From JAKSSM01 sp045629065 (lineage in GTDB: Bacteria > Bacillota > Clostridia > Peptostreptococcales > Anaerovoracaceae), in contig JAZQQK010000049.1 in the NCBI GenBank assembly GCA_045629065.1, positions 1 to 26,723 of the forward strand: DNA of 26,723 bases, written 5' to 3'. Below the pieces are notes generated by a model that was not told where the DNA came from, ran no database searches, and worked only from the letters and a program-made list of their open reading frames with translations. This document shows, piece after piece, positions 6,442 through 13,243 of the stretch; the first letter of the stretch is position 1, and each line of letters opens with the position of its first letter. Both the position numbers and the translations under genes were made by a program.

Positions 6442-8367
6442 ATGGTTCCAAAAGTATGTATCGCGTGTTATGGAAGATTAGCTGATATGGTTTCTGAAGT
6501 AATTAATACGCTAGATGTCAAAGCCAAATTTACAGTATATAAGGGACTAATTACTAAAGAAACGGTAATACCAAAAGAACTTGATGATGTTGACGTGTTT
6601 CTTTCAAGTGGTATTAATGCTGCCTTGCTTAAAACTATAGTAAAGAAACCTGTTGTAACTATGGATACTAGAATTCCAGACATTATGAGTGCCTTAGAAG
6701 AGTCACTTCAGTATGACAAGCATCCACTTATTGTCCCATATAATGAGAGATACGATTGTATCGATTTGTTAAACAGAATTAATCCAAGCAATGAAAAACT
6801 TGAGCAAAGAGTTTTTCATTCACATGCCGAATTATGGGACATCATAGAGGACTTCAAAAAAAGAGGTGGAAAGGCCATCGTAGGTACAGCTTTAGGTTGC
6901 GACTATGCTGAACAACTTGGTCTAAAGGGTTTCTTTGTAAGACCTAAAAACGCTTTGCTTGATTATACAAACATCGCTGTTGATGCTGCTATTGCCATTA
7001 AAAAAGAAAGACTTAAGAATGCGGAACTATATACAATTATTGACTACTTTGATAGGGGTTTAATACTATCAAATAACGATAATATTCATGTTTGCAATTC
7101 GGAAGCAGTGAAGATTTTTTCATATCTTAACAAACCTATTGTTAATGAATCGTTATCTTCACTTCTTAATGAAATAGAATTTATTTCTCAAACAATAGAT
7201 ATCGAAAAAATCAAGTCACCAACATTGAATATTCTATGCAAAATCAACAAGAAAAAGTATGTGGTTGATTTTATTCCAATCGATTCCAGCAATGACTCAT
7301 TAATGGTTAATTTTAGATCTCTAGAAAGTGTAGAAGGGGATCATGAATTGTTGCAGGACGAGTTAGCCAATAAAGGATTTATGGCAAAACATTCGTTTAA
7401 AGATATGTCGGCATATTCCCCTAAATTTATTAGGGCAATAGACATTGCCAAGAAATATTCGCAAACAAGTGAATCAATCGTTATTTTGGGTGAAACAGGT
7501 GTTGGTAAGGAGGTTATGGCCTCATCAATACACAATAACAGTAAGAGAAGCAGATATCCGTTTATTGCAGTTAATTGCTCGGCGATGAACGAAACACTTT
7601 TGGAAAGTGAACTTTTTGGCTACGAAGATGGAGCATTCACTGGGGCAAGAAAAGGTGGTAAGAAAGGAATCTTTGAATTAGCCGATAAGGGAACAATTTT
7701 TTTGGATGAAATCGGTGAAATAAATGAATCGATTCAAGTAAAACTATTAAGAGCAATTCAGGAAAAGGAAATAATGAGGGTCGGTGGCACAAAGATCATT
7801 AGTTTTGATGCTAGAATCATATGCGCAACAAACAAGAATTTATGGGAGCTCGTAAAAAACCATAAATTTAGAGAAGACCTATATTATAGATTAAATGTAT
7901 TGGAATTAACAATTCCACCGCTTCGAGAAAGAAGAGAAGACATTTTCCCACTCTTTTTAAATTTCATGTCGAGAGAAACACCGAATGTTATTACTGCGAT
8001 TAGATCTTTAAAGGCAGAAATCTCGAGCATATTAGAATCATACGACTGGCCAGGTAACATTAGAGAACTAGAAAATTATGCGAAAACGCTTTCTGCAACT
8101 TTGGAGCCAAACGCTAATCGAGAAAAGTTTTTGTCATTAATGGAGGAATTCATTGATAAAAAACTCAACAATACTATCGATGTTGATAAATACCAATTAG
8201 TGGATAGCCATTCAAAATCATTTTTGTCAAAGGCTGAAATTGAGAAGCAGAGAATTCGTTCGGCACTTGTCGAAACAGGCGGAAATAGAACGCGTGCATC
8301 CGAATTATTAGGAATGAGCAGGGCTACATTGTGGAAAAAGATTAAAGAATACGATATCAAATTATAA
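6442..8367 (+). CDS. PrpR-type sigma-54-dependent transcriptional activator
   Basis: The 641-residue enhancer-binding protein has a PrpR_N sensor domain (about 1-195), the domain found in propionate-catabolism regulators and likely to bind a carboxylate. A PAS-like segment (about 196-300) and a sigma-54 interaction AAA+ domain (about 320-545) follow. The AAA+ domain shows Walker A GETGVGKE (350-357), the sigma-54 contact loop GAFTGA (397-402), Walker B TIFLDE (418-423) and FREDLYYRLN. A Fis-type helix-turn-helix ends the protein (about 606-636, ETGGNRTRASELLGMSRATLW). All catalytic motifs are intact. The gene lies directly after the sigma-54-controlled operon and 3 nt before the glycerate kinase. 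It is the obvious controller of the promoters at 1025-1041 and 1245-1261, and a palindrome shared with its own promoter supports autoregulation. The effector is unknown. Confidence 0.92.
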   Translation: MVPKVCIACYGRLADMVSEVINTLDVKAKFTVYKGLITKETVIPKELDDVDVFLSSGINAALLKTIVKKPVVTMDTRIPDIMSALEESLQYDKHPLIVPYNERYDCIDLLNRINPSNEKLEQRVFHSHAELWDIIEDFKKRGGKAIVGTALGCDYAEQLGLKGFFVRPKNALLDYTNIAVDAAIAIKKERLKNAELYTIIDYFDRGLILSNNDNIHVCNSEAVKIFSYLNKPIVNESLSSLLNEIEFISQTIDIEKIKSPTLNILCKINKKKYVVDFIPIDSSNDSLMVNFRSLESVEGDHELLQDELANKGFMAKHSFKDMSAYSPKFIRAIDIAKKYSQTSESIVILGETGVGKEVMASSIHNNSKRSRYPFIAVNCSAMNETLLESELFGYEDGAFTGARKGGKKGIFELADKGTIFLDEIGEINESIQVKLLRAIQEKEIMRVGGTKIISFDARIICATNKNLWELVKNHKFREDLYYRLNVLELTIPPLRERREDIFPLFLNFMSRETPNVITAIRSLKAEISSILESYDWPGNIRELENYAKTLSATLEPNANREKFLSLMEEFIDKKLNNTIDVDKYQLVDSHSKSFLSKAEIEKQRIRSALVETGGNRTRASELLGMSRATLWKKIKEYDIKL

Positions 8368-8370
8368 GAC

Positions 8371-9600
8371 ATGAAAAACCTATTGAGCGATGCTGAAAAA
8401 ATAATAAAAGCTAGTATAAAAACAAACTTACCAAATGAGGCTGTTAGAGAGGCACTTCATAGAATAGAATTTGTCGGTGATATTTTTGTGCTTGCGATTG
8501 GTAAGGCAGCTTATAAAATGGCTGTTGCTACTAATGAAATTTTAAAAGAGAGAATTAAGTCTGGAGTTGTAATCACAAAATATAACCATGCTGAAGGCAA
8601 AATAGACAATTTTGATATTTTCGAAGCAGGGCATCCAATTTTGGATGAAAATTCTATTAAGGCAACGGAATACACTCTTGAAAAGATAAAAGAATTGGAT
8701 CAGTCGGTAAATATATTGTTATTAATTTCAGGTGGTGGTTCTGCACTCTTTGAATCATCGGAATTGGACTTAGCAGAATTAAATTCGATTAATTCTAGTT
8801 TGTTAAAATCAGGAGCAAATATTAGCGAAATAAATTGCGTGAGAAAGCACTTGTCAAAAGTAAAGGGAGGAAGATTGGCAGAGTTATGTGCCAATAGAAA
8901 GATCTATTCCTTAATTCTATCCGATGTACTTGGTGACAGACTAGATACAATTGCATCTGGCCCTGCAACTTCAGATGCATCAACTTCAGATGAGGCTATA
9001 GCAATTATAAAGAAGTACAACCTTAAGGTATCGGACAGTGCATTAAATATCCTCAGTAAAGAAACACCGAAAAAGATATCAAACGTTGAGTCATATGTTA
9101 TCGGTAATTTGGGCAAGTTATGCGAAGCTGCAAAAACAAAGGCTGAGGGACTTGGATATGAAGCTGTAATAGTTGACGAAACAGTTGATTGCGATGCTTC
9201 GGATGCTGGCAAATTCATAGGAGACTATGCAAAAAAGCATAGGAACGAAAGTAATAGGGCTTTTATCTTTGGTGGAGAAACAACAGTAAAAGTAAAAGGC
9301 ACAGGTTTGGGCGGAAGGAACCAGGAGTTAGTTCTATATGCTGCAAAAGAATGTAAAGAAATAGAGAATGTACTAATCTTTTCTATTGGATCGGACGGAA
9401 CAGATGGCCCTACTGATGCTGCCGGTGGATTTGTGGATGGTAGTACAATAAAAAAGCTTGCAGATAGAGGCATCGATATAGATGACTATCTAGAAAATAA
9501 TGATTCGTATAATGCACTTAAAAAAATCGATCAGCTTATAATAACTGGTCCAACTGGTACAAACGTTAATGATTTATCCGTAATTTTGATAGGTGACTAA
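8371..9600 (+). CDS. Glycerate 2-kinase (MOFRL/TtuD family)
   Basis: The 409-residue protein of the MOFRL family phosphorylates D-glycerate with ATP to 2-phosphoglycerate, feeding lower glycolysis. Older annotation calls relatives hydroxypyruvate reductase (TtuD). Visible signatures are LLISGGGSALFE, the VRKHLSKVKGGRLAEL segment, LSDVLGDRLDTIASGPATSD, GGETTVKVKGTGLGGRNQE and GSDGTDGPTDAAGGFVDG near the C-terminus. The length is usual for the family. The ATG follows the regulator's stop by 3 nt, with no room for an independent promoter. It is followed after 2 nt by an unknown membrane protein and then a hydroxyacid dehydrogenase, which together suggest a 2-oxoacid to glycerate to 2-phosphoglycerate branch. 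Confidence 0.9.
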   Translation: MKNLLSDAEKIIKASIKTNLPNEAVREALHRIEFVGDIFVLAIGKAAYKMAVATNEILKERIKSGVVITKYNHAEGKIDNFDIFEAGHPILDENSIKATEYTLEKIKELDQSVNILLLISGGGSALFESSELDLAELNSINSSLLKSGANISEINCVRKHLSKVKGGRLAELCANRKIYSLILSDVLGDRLDTIASGPATSDASTSDEAIAIIKKYNLKVSDSALNILSKETPKKISNVESYVIGNLGKLCEAAKTKAEGLGYEAVIVDETVDCDASDAGKFIGDYAKKHRNESNRAFIFGGETTVKVKGTGLGGRNQELVLYAAKECKEIENVLIFSIGSDGTDGPTDAAGGFVDGSTIKKLADRGIDIDDYLENNDSYNALKKIDQLIITGPTGTNVNDLSVILIGD

Positions 9601-9602
9601 TT

Positions 9603-10460
9603 ATGACAAAAGATTCTCAAACTCCAGATAAAGAGAGAAAAAAGTTTAAAAATAGCATATATCCAGCATTGATTTGGCTCGTGGTCATAATAGTATTTGC
9701 CGTTGGATTTATTATTTTTGTGAATGGCGGCTTTAGCAATAAGGAGAATGTAAAAAATGAGCCAATTGATTATCAATTAATTGATGGCTCATGGAGCTTA
9801 TATAAGGGCTATGTAAATGGTCAAAGTCTTGATAGGGGATTGATGTTTACATTATTAAACCTTGATGAATTCAATATTAACTACACGAGTGATGGCTTTG
9901 TGAGAATAGAAAAAATTGATAAAAAAGGCGTTTCGCTAAATGAAGTTATTGAATGGAAGGGTATTCGTAATCCTGAAAACGAAAACGAGTACTATATTTA
10001 TTTAGACACATCAAATGGAGTAGAAGAATGTATGGTATTCGACGCAGTCAATAATTCCTTCATGTGGTTTAGTGGTGATTATACTTATATTTTTGCGAGA
10101 TTCCCTCATGAAATAAACATAGAGAAAGAAATCATAGGCACATGGAAATTAGATAGTGCACTAGCTGGACAGGTAGAATATTCGGCCGAAGAATATTTAG
10201 GCAAGATTGAAGCAAAGTCATTGGAGTATATCTTTAACGAAGGTGGAGATTTAATACTTCGAATTACTGCTAGTGACGGAAGAACTATAGATGATAAGAT
10301 GACATGGCAAGTCTTGGAGCATGATGACAATTTTGTATATAGCATATTTATAGAAAGCCTTGGAACAAAAGCTTCCGGCACATTAAAACTGTATACATCG
10401 ATAAATGAACTTTACTCTGAAAGTAGCCAAGCAAATATGATGTTTAGAAAGGTTAATTAG
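9603..10460 (+). CDS. Unknown membrane-anchored protein with duplicated lipocalin-like domain
   Basis: I do not recognise a named family for this 285-residue protein. It has a basic, polar N-terminus (1-18) and one membrane segment at about 19-40 (YPALIWLVVIIVFAVGFIIF), so the bulk should lie outside the cell. Two tandem units follow, starting IDGSWSLYKGY (about 60-166) and IIGTWKLDSAL (about 177-285). Each opens with a G-[ST]-W motif and continues as short beta-strand-like blocks ending in an aromatic or hydrophobic closing strand (TYIFAR, NMMFRK). This pattern resembles small lipocalin-like beta-barrels. The gene is wedged between glycerate kinase (2-nt gap) and hydroxyacid dehydrogenase (15-nt gap), so it is co-transcribed. 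A role in the pathway is not evident. Confidence 0.75.
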   Translation: MTKDSQTPDKERKKFKNSIYPALIWLVVIIVFAVGFIIFVNGGFSNKENVKNEPIDYQLIDGSWSLYKGYVNGQSLDRGLMFTLLNLDEFNINYTSDGFVRIEKIDKKGVSLNEVIEWKGIRNPENENEYYIYLDTSNGVEECMVFDAVNNSFMWFSGDYTYIFARFPHEINIEKEIIGTWKLDSALAGQVEYSAEEYLGKIEAKSLEYIFNEGGDLILRITASDGRTIDDKMTWQVLEHDDNFVYSIFIESLGTKASGTLKLYTSINELYSESSQANMMFRKVN

Positions 10461-10475
10461 TATAAAAGGTGTAGA

Positions 10476-11441
10476 ATGAAAATTGTAATACTAGATGCCT
10501 ACACAGAAAACCCAGGTGACTTATCTTGGGAAGAATTTAGAAAATTTGGTGCTCTTGATGTTTATGACAGAACTGATATTACTGATGAAGAGGAGATAGC
10601 AAAACGTATAGGCAATGCTGAAATTGTTATAACAAATAAGACTCCAATTTCTGCAAGTACTATAGAAAAATGCAAAAACTTGAAGTTCATTGCGGTACTT
10701 GCAACGGGATATAATGTTATTGATGTAGCAGCTGCTAAGCAAAGAAGTATTCCAGTTTCTAATGTTCCTGCATACGGTACGAATTCTGTAAGCCAATTCT
10801 CAATAGCTTTACTGCTTGAATTATGCCACCATATTGGGCACCACAGCGATACTGTCTTTAATGGTAAGTGGCAGGAAAGCGCAGACTTTTGCTACTGGGA
10901 TTATCCATTGATAGAGTTATATGGAAAAACTATCGGTATCGTTGGGTTTGGACGAATTGGACAAGCTGAAGGAAACATAGCAAAAGCTATGGGCATGAAG
11001 GTATTAGCATATGATCCATATCAAAGCGAGGCCGGAAAGGCAATTGGAGAATATGTTGATTTAAATACAATTTACGAAAAATCGGATGTAATTTCATTGC
11101 ACTGTAACCTTACAGCAGAGAACAAAGGGATGATTAACAAAGAAAGCATTGCTTTTATGAAAAAGAATGTGTTAATCATTAACAACGCAAGAGGCCAACT
11201 AATAAATGAAAAAGATTTAGCGGATGCTTTGAACAGTGATAGAATTGCTGGAGCGGCACTTGATGTTGTGAGCACGGAGCCAATCAAATCTGACAATCCA
11301 TTATTAAAAGCAAAGAATATTATCATAACTCCACATATTTCATGGGCATCATTTGATAGCAGAAAACGTATTATGGATTGTACTTTAGAAAATGTTGAAG
11401 CATTTATAGATGGCAATGCTAAAAATGTAGTTAATAAGTAA
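10476..11441 (+). CDS. D-isomer-specific 2-hydroxyacid dehydrogenase (glycerate dehydrogenase/hydroxypyruvate reductase-like)
   Basis: This 321-residue NAD-dependent D-2-hydroxyacid dehydrogenase has the Rossmann motif GFGRIG (157-162) with D180 at the end of the next strand, which favours NAD over NADP. The catalytic triad is R239 (NNARG), E268 (STEP) and H287 (TPHISWAS). The N-terminal substrate segment ATGYNVID and the overall order fit the glycerate dehydrogenase/hydroxypyruvate reductase branch. Glyoxylate or another 2-oxoacid is also possible. It is the last gene of the regulator-kinase operon, and with the glycerate 2-kinase two genes upstream it can convert hydroxypyruvate to 2-phosphoglycerate. 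The start ATG at 10476 follows a GGTG element. A palindromic hairpin terminator follows at 11466. Confidence 0.88.
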   Translation: MKIVILDAYTENPGDLSWEEFRKFGALDVYDRTDITDEEEIAKRIGNAEIVITNKTPISASTIEKCKNLKFIAVLATGYNVIDVAAAKQRSIPVSNVPAYGTNSVSQFSIALLLELCHHIGHHSDTVFNGKWQESADFCYWDYPLIELYGKTIGIVGFGRIGQAEGNIAKAMGMKVLAYDPYQSEAGKAIGEYVDLNTIYEKSDVISLHCNLTAENKGMINKESIAFMKKNVLIINNARGQLINEKDLADALNSDRIAGAALDVVSTEPIKSDNPLLKAKNIIITPHISWASFDSRKRIMDCTLENVEAFIDGNAKNVVNK

Positions 11442-11465
11442 TAAAAAAGCAAATCTCTTTAAAAC

Positions 11466-11496
11466 GAAAACCGGGCTTCGTACGAAGCCCGTTTTC
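11466..11496 (+). terminator. Terminator hairpin, copy 1 of a repeated palindrome
   Basis: The perfect 20-nt palindrome CGGGCTTCGTACGAAGCCCG (11472-11491) is flanked by GAAAAC and TTTTC, extending the stem. It lies 24 nt after the hydroxyacid dehydrogenase stop. The short T-run makes it a moderate terminator. The same core recurs at 11889 and 14474. Confidence 0.75.
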
Positions 11497-11507
11497 TATG
11501 AGCATAT

Positions 11508-11637
11508 GCAAAATTCTAACAACTGAGAAGGATTGAGGCGTATTTTTTAGAAAAATGGGCAGATTGAGTTATAATCTTTGTGTGAAAACGCAAAATTCTA
11601 ACAGCTACAAGACTTTAGGCGCATATGTTAGAAAAAA
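11508..11637 (+). repeat. Imperfect tandem direct repeat, two units about 82 nt apart
   Basis: Both units start with GCAAAATTCTAACA (11508-11521 and 11590-11603), continue to AGGCG (11536 and 11617) and end with TTAGAAAAA-type sequence. In each unit TTCTAACA and a TTAGAA element are arranged as an inverted pair with roughly 22-25 nt between the arms. Confidence 0.6.
11547..11575 (+). promoter_or_regulatory. Sigma-70-type promoter inside the repeat region
   Basis: TTAGAA (11547-11552), a 17-nt spacer and a perfect TATAAT (11570-11575) predict a start near 11582. No coding sequence follows before the terminator at 11889, so a non-coding transcript is the natural reading. Confidence 0.5.
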
Positions 11638-11914
11638 TGCTCATTTCTTCTAACATTCGACAGAAAAAAGTGATTTTTGTTAGAAATGTCAACTTTTTCG
11701 CGGCCAAATTGACACTTTTTTCGAAAAATTCTGTTTCTGTCTGTAAAATATGCTTTTTTGTTAGAAAAGTCAGCCTATTTAGGTCAATGTTGACAATATT
11801 TAAAAAAACAGACAGATTTGCCATATATTTTGGCAAAATCTCCGGCAAAATAACATCAAAACTATCAAAACTGTCGACATACGAAAAACGGGCTTCGTAT
11901 GAAGCCCTTTTTTT
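11582..11914 (+). ncRNA. Candidate structured small RNA (about 330 nt)
   Basis: The candidate transcript runs from the TATAAT promoter at 11570 to a clean hairpin plus T7 terminator at 11890-11914. It contains successive inverted pairs of TTCTAACA and TGTTAGAA, a CTGTCTGT/ACAGACAG pair (11737-11744 and 11808-11815), and a TTTGCC...GGCAAA pair near 11817-11836. No known RNA family is recognised. This is an inference from promoter, terminator and repeats only. Confidence 0.35.
11884..11914. terminator. Bidirectional terminator, copy 2 of the repeated palindrome
   Basis: GGGCTTC (11890-11896), loop GTAT and GAAGCCC (11901-11907) are followed on the plus strand by seven T. Read on the minus strand the stem is followed by G and five T. 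The minus-strand hexosaminidase gene ends only 11 nt away at 11925, so this also serves as its terminator. Confidence 0.88.
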
Positions 11915-11924
11915 AATGTCCTGA

Positions 11925-13124
11925 TTAATTTTGTTTACTCAAATTTTCTTGATTATGTAAATACTTGTCTTTTACCCTTAGGATGCGGCGAACGCTTTCA
12001 TCAATGCGTTCCTCGGAAAGTTCTCCTGCCTTTACTGCGGCGATTAAGGAGTTATACGCTTTCTCGAAACTGTTCGGCATGAGAATTATATCCACACCGG
12101 CTTTGATGCAGAGCACTGCCGCTTCTTCTGTCTTGTACTTTTTCGATACAGCGCTCATCTTCATGGAGTCTGTGATAACGATGCCATCATAGCCGAGCTC
12201 ATCTCTGAGTTTCTCCTGAATCATCACATGCGAAAGCGATGTCGGAATGTCGGGGTCGATAGCTGTGCAGACGATGTGTGAGGCCATAACCATATCCGTA
12301 TTTTTCAGATTTTCTGCGAATGGAATTATCTCAAGTGATTTGAGTTCTTCCCATGTTTTCTTTACTATTGTGGTCTCTCTGTGCGTATCCGTGAAAGTAT
12401 CTCCGTGGCCGGGATAATGCTTGATGCAAGTAGGTATCCCTTCTGAATGAAGGCCTTCAATGTCAGCGGCGACCATTTTGCTGACAATCTTAGGGTCAGA
12501 ACCGAAAGATCTAGGACCGATAACAACATTCATTGGGTTGGTGAAGCAATCTGCAATAGGCGCAAAATCAATATTAAATCCGTATTTTGAGAGATAATGG
12601 CCAATCGTAGCACCGAGCTCTTTTGCCTTTTCAACATCTCCAGTTTTACCGATTTCAAGCATCTGTGGCGTTTCCGTCACACCTGGTAAACCTTTGCCAT
12701 TCAATCTTGAAACATCTCCGCCTTCTTCGTCCACTGCGATGAACATTGGAATATCGCCAAGCTTAGCCAAGTCAGCATTCAGTGCTAGAAGTTGCTCCTC
12801 ATTCCGTATATTTGGTGCAAACAAAATAACTCCACAAGGCTTATATTTTTTCACTTTAGAGATAATTTCGTCATCTACTTTAGTTACCTTTAAGCGATCA
12901 TCTTTTAGCTGCTCAATCTTTGGCAAAAGCAGTTGTCCGACCTTTTCCTCAAGACTCATCTTCGACAAAATTTCTTCGATTCGTTGCTCTCTGAGTTCCT
13001 CTTCGGTATACTCAATTTCTGGTGAATTGATGTTTACTAATGTGATGCTACAACCCATCATCAAAAGCATAGCAAATGTCGTAAGCAGAACTATTAACTT
13101 TTTTGCAAGGCTCGATTTTTTCAT
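11925..13124 (-). CDS. GH3 beta-N-acetylhexosaminidase-like lipoprotein
   Basis: The 399-residue glycoside hydrolase family 3 protein probably releases N-acetylglucosamine from cell-wall fragments or glycans at the outer membrane face. A lipoprotein signal occupies residues 1-24 (LLMMG before Cys25). Catalytic-domain signatures are AVDEEGGDVSRL, IDFAPIADC, the hexosaminidase motif KHYPGHGDTFTDTH, which carries the Asp-His pair of the NagZ type, and GIVITDSMKMSAV with the probable nucleophile Asp. It has the single-domain architecture of NagZ-type enzymes plus a charged linker (TEEELREQRIEEIL). No Shine-Dalgarno precedes the ATG; an extended -10 element lies 6-12 nt upstream, suggesting a leaderless message. 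It is transcribed toward the repeat region. Confidence 0.9.
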   Translation of the reverse strand: MKKSSLAKKLIVLLTTFAMLLMMGCSITLVNINSPEIEYTEEELREQRIEEILSKMSLEEKVGQLLLPKIEQLKDDRLKVTKVDDEIISKVKKYKPCGVILFAPNIRNEEQLLALNADLAKLGDIPMFIAVDEEGGDVSRLNGKGLPGVTETPQMLEIGKTGDVEKAKELGATIGHYLSKYGFNIDFAPIADCFTNPMNVVIGPRSFGSDPKIVSKMVAADIEGLHSEGIPTCIKHYPGHGDTFTDTHRETTIVKKTWEELKSLEIIPFAENLKNTDMVMASHIVCTAIDPDIPTSLSHVMIQEKLRDELGYDGIVITDSMKMSAVSKKYKTEEAAVLCIKAGVDIILMPNSFEKAYNSLIAAVKAGELSEERIDESVRRILRVKDKYLHNQENLSKQN

Positions 13125-13130
13125 GTTTTC

Positions 13131-13139
13131 ATTATATCA
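13131..13139 (-). promoter_or_regulatory. Extended -10 promoter of the hexosaminidase gene
   Basis: On the minus strand the sequence reads TGATATAAT, a perfect extended -10. The ATG begins 7 nt after its last T, so transcription should start at or next to the start codon. The -35 region is poor. Confidence 0.55.
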
Positions 13140-13191
13140 TAGATTGAGAATATTTTTCTTTTATTTTTAACGCATCTATGGTAAAATTCAA

Positions 13192-13197
13192 TTGTAT
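13192..13197 (+). promoter_or_regulatory. Probable extended -10 of the acyltransferase-like gene
   Basis: TAAAAT preceded by TGG predicts a start near 13204 and a leader of about 40 nt that contains two overlapping inverted repeats. The -35 region is AT-rich and not distinct. Confidence 0.4.
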
Positions 13198-13202
13198 TTT
13201 TT

Positions 13203-13231
13203 AGGGACAATCGCATCCCTCTTAATGCGAT
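13203..13231 (+). promoter_or_regulatory. Two mutually exclusive hairpins abutting a ribosome binding site
   Basis: AGGGA (13203-13207) can pair with TCCCT (13216-13220). ATCGCAT (13210-13216) can pair with ATGCGAT (13225-13231). The two overlap and cannot form together. The second ends directly before AAGGAG (13232-13237), which serves the ATG at 13244. It could equally be a DNA operator. Confidence 0.45.
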
Positions 13232-13243
13232 AAGGAGACTAGA

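Larger units (their letters stand above)
11497..11888. other. Gene-free AT-rich region rich in inverted repeats
   Basis: I see no credible gene in this ~390-nt stretch, which is bracketed by two copies of the same terminator hairpin. It is dominated by TTCTAACA / TGTTAGAA elements: TTCTAACA at 11596 and 11647, TGTTAGAA at 11626, 11678 and 11759, and near copies at 11513 and 11546. They form potential stems. Overlapping open frames on both strands lack ribosome binding sites and look like by-products of the AT-rich repeats. Confidence 0.6.

Noticed and set aside
7786..7802. GTGGCAC element inside the regulator gene
   Set aside because: No GC element at the required spacing and it lies within the coding sequence of the AAA+ domain.
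8874..8894. Sigma-54-like TTGGCAC on the minus strand inside the glycerate kinase gene
   Set aside because: The GG is not followed by GC after 10 nt and no minus-strand gene starts nearby.
11508..11767. CRISPR-like array from the recurring TTCTAACA/TGTTAGAA elements
   Set aside because: Repeats are short, imperfect, in alternating orientation and irregularly spaced, and no cas genes are present.
11615..11924. Overlapping open frames on both strands (77 and 99 residues) in the gene-free region
   Set aside because: No ribosome binding sites, low-complexity Phe/Lys/Leu-rich products, and frames explained by AT-rich TTCTAACA/TGTTAGAA repeats.
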